Assembly (NCBI GenBank): GCA_964631265.1
Contig: CAZVWW010000081.1
Location: 1-10,504 of the forward strand
DNA: 10,504 nucleotides
Source: CAZVWW01 sp964631265
Lineage (GTDB): Bacteria; Thermotogota; Thermotogae; MWEM01
Reading direction: 5' to 3'
Shown one piece after another: positions 6,593 to 10,504 of this stretch. The notes beneath the pieces were generated by a model. That model worked only from the letters and a program-made list of their open reading frames with translations. It did no database searches and was not told the origin of the DNA. A program made the translations under genes and the position numbers. Within the stretch, counting starts at the first letter, position 1. The number at the start of each line of letters is the position of its first letter.

Positions 6593-7362
6593 AGCGGCAA
6601 AACGACGGTATCCTGAAAGAGGTCAACCCCAGAGAGGTCTTTCCCTACGGGGACACAACCAACGACGGAGCGGTTCAGCTCTCGTTCACGCTTCCTGTCA
6701 AGACAGGCGCACTTGCCAAAGAGGCGGCGAGGAGACTCATCCTCAAGATGGGATTCGAGAAGGCCGAGATCGTCTCGATGCAGGACCTTGGCAGCAACTT
6801 CACCTTTTTTGTCGCCTACGGCAACACGAATCTGAGTGTCAACACGGAGGCCATCGACGTGGTTGAGGTCCAATTTCAACATATGTCAAGGGAGGAATGT
6901 GACGACTTTATCGAAAAACACATCAAACGCCCCCTTGTTGTTGTCGGCGCAACGATAGAGAGTGACGCCCATACAGTGGGTCTCGATGCCATATTGAATA
7001 TGAAGGGATATCACGGGGATTTCGGACTTGAGCGATACAGGATGTTCGAGGTGTATAATATGGGGAGTCAGGTTCCCTGTGAAGAACTTGTCAAAAAACT
7101 GAAGGCCGTCAACGCGGATGCCGTTCTCGTTTCCCAGATTGTCACGCAGAAAAACATTCATATCAAGAATCTGACCCGGTTGATGGAACTCCTCGAGGCA
7201 GAGAACATCAGAAACGGTCTGATCACAGCGGTGGGCGGCCCGAGAATCAGTCATGAACTGGCTCTGGAGCTTGGCTATGATGTCGGATTCGGCACAGGAA
7301 CCGTTCCAAGCCACGTGGCGAGCTATATGGCGACCACACTCAAAGACAGAATGGAGCGATAA
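6589..7362 (+). CDS. kamE: Lysine 5,6-aminomutase, beta subunit (KamE), B12- and PLP-binding
   Basis: Small subunit of the aminomutase, 257 residues, the usual size. The N-terminal part (about 15-95) corresponds to the dimerisation domain, and the C-terminal part (about 113-255) is a Rossmann-like cobalamin-binding domain. The base-off/His-on motif DxHxxG is DAHTVG (126-131, His128), followed by SQI at 182-184 in the place of SxL and GGPRI (216-220). Eleven residues after the histidine is Lys139 in NMKGY, the spacing of the known pair His133/Lys144 in the clostridial enzyme, where that lysine forms the PLP Schiff base. Both cofactor anchors are therefore present and the enzyme should be active. 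The ATG overlaps the kamD stop (ATGA) and is preceded by a purine-rich GGGGGGAG. The YchF-like gene begins 5 nt after the stop. Confidence 0.94.
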   Translation: MKRQNDGILKEVNPREVFPYGDTTNDGAVQLSFTLPVKTGALAKEAARRLILKMGFEKAEIVSMQDLGSNFTFFVAYGNTNLSVNTEAIDVVEVQFQHMSREECDDFIEKHIKRPLVVVGATIESDAHTVGLDAILNMKGYHGDFGLERYRMFEVYNMGSQVPCEELVKKLKAVNADAVLVSQIVTQKNIHIKNLTRLMELLEAENIRNGLITAVGGPRISHELALELGYDVGFGTGTVPSHVASYMATTLKDRMER

Positions 7363-7367
7363 GTGTT

Positions 7368-8414
7368 ATGAAGATAGGTGTTATAGGAACCGCTTTTGTT
7401 GGAAAGACCACAATCTTTAATCTGCTCACCGGCACAACAGAAGAGGAGAAGGTTCAGCCGGGAGAGACCAAACTCGTCAAGGTGAAAGATCCAAGGGTGA
7501 CAAGACTCTCCGGGATGTACAAACCCAAAAAGACCACGTATGCCACACTGGCGTTTACCGACACATACGGGCTGGATGCACAGGCCGGCGCAAAGGAGCG
7601 AAACAGGGTCTTTTCAATGATACAGAAGGTGGAATCGCTGCTCTGGGTGATCGGCAATCATGACCAGGCCTTTAAGGGGGCGTTGGAACAGTTCGAGGAG
7701 ATCCGGACCGAGATCATCCTGCACGATCTCGAACTGGTTGAGAACAGAAAGACCAGCCTTGAAACGGCCAAGAAAAAACTCGAAAAGGACGAGGAGAAGG
7801 AACTGGAGATCCTGAAAACGCTGCACGCCATTCTCGAGAACGAGGACTGGCCCAACCGGTCGGATTACACCGGGGAGCAGCTGAAACTCATCTCATCCCT
7901 CGGCCTCTTCACGCTGAAACCCTCTATTGTCCTGATTAACAGTGATGAAGAACAATTCACGGATTCAAGCCCTGAAAAAGAAAAGATCACGGACATGGCG
8001 AAACAATACAACTTCGGGTTCATCGAGATATGCGGCAAATACGAGATGGAGATCAACGAGCTCGATGAAGCGGAGAAACGCGAATTCCTGAAAGAGCTTG
8101 ATATAAATGAGAGCGGTATCGACCGCCTGACACGCGTTGTCTATGAATATGTGGGACTCATCTCCTTTTTCACCGTCGGGGAGGATGAGGTACGTGCCTG
8201 GACCATAGAGAAGGGACTTAACGCCAAAAGAGCCGCCGGGAAGATCCATTCGGACCTGGAGAGAGGGTTCATCCGGGCGGATGTGATGACATACGACGAT
8301 CTGGCCCAATACGGCAGCGAGAGCGCTCTGAGGAACGAGGGCCTCTACTGCACCGAGGGGAAAGATTACATCGTCAAAGACGGGGATATCATCAACATCA
8401 GATTTAATGTTTAG
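7368..8414 (+). CDS. Divergent YchF/Obg-family P-loop NTPase (possible aminomutase partner)
   Basis: A 348-residue protein with the overall YchF layout: TRAFAC-class G domain, a coiled-coil helical insert (about 120-160) and a C-terminal TGS-like domain (about 262-348). The C-terminus is strongly YchF-like: SFFTVGEDEVRAWTI (266-280), AAGKIHSDLERGFIRADV (289-306) and KDYIVKDGDIINIRFNV. G1 is GTAFVGKT (7-14), where canonical YchF has GLPNVGKS. G3 is DTYG (65-68), and the G4-equivalent is NSDE (191-194), fitting the NxxE form that lets YchF bind ATP. After strand LLWVIG (91-96) comes a short NHDQAFKG, so the longer loop that carries a catalytic histidine in E. coli YchF seems reduced. This is probably a paralog and not the housekeeping YchF. 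It lies 5 nt after kamE with a weak ribosome binding site, so coupling is likely. A role as chaperone or reactivase for KamDE is my inference from context; nucleotide preference and substrate are unknown. Confidence 0.85.
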   Translation: MKIGVIGTAFVGKTTIFNLLTGTTEEEKVQPGETKLVKVKDPRVTRLSGMYKPKKTTYATLAFTDTYGLDAQAGAKERNRVFSMIQKVESLLWVIGNHDQAFKGALEQFEEIRTEIILHDLELVENRKTSLETAKKKLEKDEEKELEILKTLHAILENEDWPNRSDYTGEQLKLISSLGLFTLKPSIVLINSDEEQFTDSSPEKEKITDMAKQYNFGFIEICGKYEMEINELDEAEKREFLKELDINESGIDRLTRVVYEYVGLISFFTVGEDEVRAWTIEKGLNAKRAAGKIHSDLERGFIRADVMTYDDLAQYGSESALRNEGLYCTEGKDYIVKDGDIINIRFNV

Positions 8415-8444
8415 CAATTCAAATAAAACGGGGAGGGTCAAGGG

Positions 8445-9563
8445 ATGAAAAAGGTCTTTGTTTTGGCTGTGTTAGGATTATTCTTTGTATCATGTCTCGG
8501 ACAGAGTGCAACGGGTAATAACAGTTACAAGGGGATTGAACTTGAGGAGTGGAAGAAGGTCCTCGAGATGGGCACCATTCGGGAAAAGCAGCTCGCGGTG
8601 GAAGCGATGGGCAATATCGGTAACCCCGGCGCTGAGGAGATCATCCTCCCGCTGCTTGAAAGTGATAACAGACAACTGCGTTTATCCGCCGTCTGGGCGC
8701 TGGGGCAGCTCAAAAGCAACCGTGCCGCAGAGCAGATCGTGTGGATGCTCGGGAGCGAAAATGATCCGAGGGTTGACGGGGCACTTGTCAACATCGGTGA
8801 CGCGGCCACAAAATGGCTCAAGGTCAAGTTGAAACTGGCCAGCATGATGGGCGCCTACGATGAGGGGATACGGATTGCACGCATCATGGTGGATATCCAG
8901 TCTCCGGAGGGCCTCGCCGAGGTGGCCTGGTTTCTCTCCGATCTGTTGTCGGATTCATCAAAGAGCGGGAAGGCCCGCGAGATGCTCTCGCAGATCGGTG
9001 ACAAGGCGGTGGAACCGCTGATCATCTCGTTGAAGAACACCAATGACGAAAAGCTGAAGATCAACATATTGAGGACCCTTGCCCTGATCGGCAATCAGAA
9101 GGCGTTGAACACCTTTTACAGTTATGTTTCCGATCCGAATCCCACCATCCGATCCATCGTGGCAAACGCCCTTGGGAAGATCAAGGCGGACGAGAACACG
9201 GACTTCCTGATTGCGATGCTGAGAGACACAAACGAGGAAGTCAGAACTCAGGCCATCATCTCGCTTGGGGAGCTGAGGGACACCCGATCCGTTGTTTACC
9301 TCCTCTCCAGTCTGGAGGACGAGAGCCCGATCATCCGGGCCATGGCGGCCTACTCGCTCGGTATGATACAGGATGTACGCGCGGTCTATCCGTTGATCAA
9401 CCTCCTGGACGATAAGACAACATTGACAGTCAGCGACCCGACAACCGGGGAGACACAGCAGGCTGCCGTGTCGGACTTTGCGGCAAAGGCACTGATTAAG
9501 ATCAACGATCCCAGGGGAATCGAGGCGTTAAAGGAGAGAGGGTTTACCAAATATGAGGAATAA
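8445..9563 (+). CDS. HEAT-repeat lipoprotein, function unknown
   Basis: A 372-residue protein with a lipoprotein-type signal: MKK, a hydrophobic run (about 4-15), then FVSC with Cys17 as the probable lipidated residue. Phe at -3 is less typical than Leu, so lipidation is likely but not certain. After a polar linker (18-30) it is built of HEAT/PBS-lyase-like helical repeats, roughly at 45-75, 76-105, 185-215, 218-248, 249-279, 281-310 and 311-355. Recurring features are VRxxAxxALGxL-like helices such as LRLSAVWALGQLKS, IRSIVANALGKI and IRAMAAYSLGMIQD. The stretch 106-180 lacks clear repeats. Such proteins are usually scaffolds; this one would sit at the periplasmic face of a membrane. GGAGG (8432-8436) lies eight bases before the ATG. 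It is followed 16 nt later by pilC, which suggests but does not show a part in type IV pilus or type II secretion assembly. I do not recognise a specific family name. Confidence 0.85.
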   Translation: MKKVFVLAVLGLFFVSCLGQSATGNNSYKGIELEEWKKVLEMGTIREKQLAVEAMGNIGNPGAEEIILPLLESDNRQLRLSAVWALGQLKSNRAAEQIVWMLGSENDPRVDGALVNIGDAATKWLKVKLKLASMMGAYDEGIRIARIMVDIQSPEGLAEVAWFLSDLLSDSSKSGKAREMLSQIGDKAVEPLIISLKNTNDEKLKINILRTLALIGNQKALNTFYSYVSDPNPTIRSIVANALGKIKADENTDFLIAMLRDTNEEVRTQAIISLGELRDTRSVVYLLSSLEDESPIIRAMAAYSLGMIQDVRAVYPLINLLDDKTTLTVSDPTTGETQQAAVSDFAAKALIKINDPRGIEALKERGFTKYEE

Positions 9564-9579
9564 CCGGGAGGAATAAGGA

Positions 9580-10504
9580 ATGCCGAATTTCAGCTACAAG
9601 GCAACAGACATGAGCGGGGCAAAGGCAAACGGGGTTATCGAAGCCTCCAACGAAGCGAATGCGATTAATTCCCTCTCCAGGCAGGGATACATTGTCACCG
9701 CTATCAAAGCAGTCCGGAAGAAGAAGTCTTCATCACTGTTTCCCCTGAAACTGGATGATCTCATGACCTTTTCGCGTCAGTTGGCAATCATGCTCAATTC
9801 AGGGGTGAATCTTGCCTCGGGACTGGAAGTCCTCGCCGATCAGGAAGTCTTCTCAAACCGGTTCAGAAAGATCATCAGCAATCTGTTGATCAGCATCGAA
9901 TCCGGGATGAGCTTCGCCGAGGCCCTGAGCAATGAGTCGGGGTTCGATGAGCTCTTCATCAATCTGGTCGATGCCGGGGAGAACAGTGGTACGCTGGAAA
10001 CAACCCTCGACAAGGTGGCCCGGTTTTACGAGTCGCAGAAGAAGCTGAAGGACGAGATCCGTTCTGCAACGGCTTATCCGCTTTTCATCCTCGTCTTCGC
10101 CGTGCTGATGGTCATTGTCGTGACCTTTTTCATCCTGCCGAATCTTGCCGAAGCTTTCGGAGGAGCCCCGTCGGGTATCATGGCCTCGCTCCTTGAAGTC
10201 AATCAATTCCTCTCATCCAACTGGATACTTGTCACGATCGTTCTGATCGGGGCGACGATAGGACTCGTCTTTTTCTTCCTCAGCAATCCAGGAAAAAGGA
10301 CCGTCTCGGTTGTGCTTGGAATCGTTCCCGGTGTGAAGAAGATCCGTAAGAACAGCGCGCTTGAGCGTTATTGCCGGACGCTTTCAGTCATGATAGGCTC
10401 GGGGGTTGATATCATCAAGGCGCTTCGGCTGGCGAGCAAGGCATCGGACGATTACCGCTTCGAAAAGAACGTGGATGAGATGTCGGAGAATATCAAACAG
10501 GGCA
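9580..10504 (+). CDS. PilC/GspF-family inner-membrane platform protein, N-terminal part, cut by window edge
   Basis: The first 308 residues of a type IV pilus (PilC) or type II secretion (GspF) inner-membrane platform protein, which links the cytoplasmic assembly ATPase to pilin or pseudopilin assembly. The opening MPNFSYKATDMSGAKANGVIEA is the classic family N-terminus (a short N-terminal domain). The first T2SSF domain spans about 60-185, with TFSRQLAIMLNSGVNLASGLE (63-83), GMSFAEAL (109-116) and FxxLVDAGENSGTLE (126-140). Membrane helices lie at about 168-187 and 216-234. The second T2SSF domain opens with ERYCRTLSVMIGSGVDIIKAL (262-282). The family is about 400 residues, so roughly a quarter is missing. 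GGAGG (9567-9571) is eight bases before the ATG. Which of the two systems it serves cannot be told, because the pilB, pilT or gsp neighbours are outside the window; the frame stays open to the last base. Confidence 0.94.
   Translation, partial: MPNFSYKATDMSGAKANGVIEASNEANAINSLSRQGYIVTAIKAVRKKKSSSLFPLKLDDLMTFSRQLAIMLNSGVNLASGLEVLADQEVFSNRFRKIISNLLISIESGMSFAEALSNESGFDELFINLVDAGENSGTLETTLDKVARFYESQKKLKDEIRSATAYPLFILVFAVLMVIVVTFFILPNLAEAFGGAPSGIMASLLEVNQFLSSNWILVTIVLIGATIGLVFFFLSNPGKRTVSVVLGIVPGVKKIRKNSALERYCRTLSVMIGSGVDIIKALRLASKASDDYRFEKNVDEMSENIKQG

Noticed and set aside
1..10504. Mobile elements, CRISPR arrays, tRNA or rRNA genes, phage or toxin-antitoxin modules
   Set aside because: I see no transposase, integrase, spaced repeats, conserved RNA signatures or small two-gene modules. 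The coding content is chromosomal and nearly continuous.

Overview
The window reads as ordinary bacterial chromosome, gene-dense and moderately GC-rich. It has two divergent gene blocks separated by one AT-rich intergenic region of about 220 bp (about 2835-3058). Frequent TTG and GTG starts, a PAS/AAA+ regulator of the enhancer-binding type, a zinc-independent GTP cyclohydrolase (FolE2), a cobalamin-dependent aminomutase and a PilC/GspF protein suggest an anaerobic or facultative Gram-negative bacterium, for example deltaproteobacterial or of a related phylum. That placement is inference and weak. I see no mobile element, CRISPR array, rRNA or tRNA.

Left block (minus strand, from 2834 down to 1): rsmA/ksgA (16S rRNA dimethyltransferase), then a two-PAS AAA+ Fis-type regulator, then folE2 (cut by the window edge). 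The genes overlap by 8 bases or are spaced by 1 base, so they look like one translationally coupled unit. The regulator keeps Walker A and Walker B but has lost the GAFTGA loop that contacts sigma-54, so it is probably not a classical sigma-54 activator.

Right block (plus strand, about 3059 to the end): prmC (release-factor glutamine methyltransferase), ruvB (Holliday junction helicase motor), kamD and kamE (adenosylcobalamin/PLP-dependent lysine 5,6-aminomutase, alpha and beta), a divergent YchF-family P-loop NTPase, a HEAT-repeat lipoprotein, and the N-terminal 308 residues of a PilC/GspF inner-membrane protein. All gaps are 30 nt or less and kamD/kamE overlap by ATGA, so one long transcript is possible. 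prmC has no canonical start codon upstream of its conserved N-terminal domain, which implies a rare start codon, recoding or a 1-base error.

The most interesting part is kamD-kamE-ychF-like. A B12 aminomutase sits without the other lysine-fermentation genes and is followed 5 nt later by a YchF paralog with altered nucleotide-binding loops. By analogy with MeaB and other B12-enzyme chaperones, this NTPase could service the aminomutase. That is a hypothesis, not something the sequence proves.
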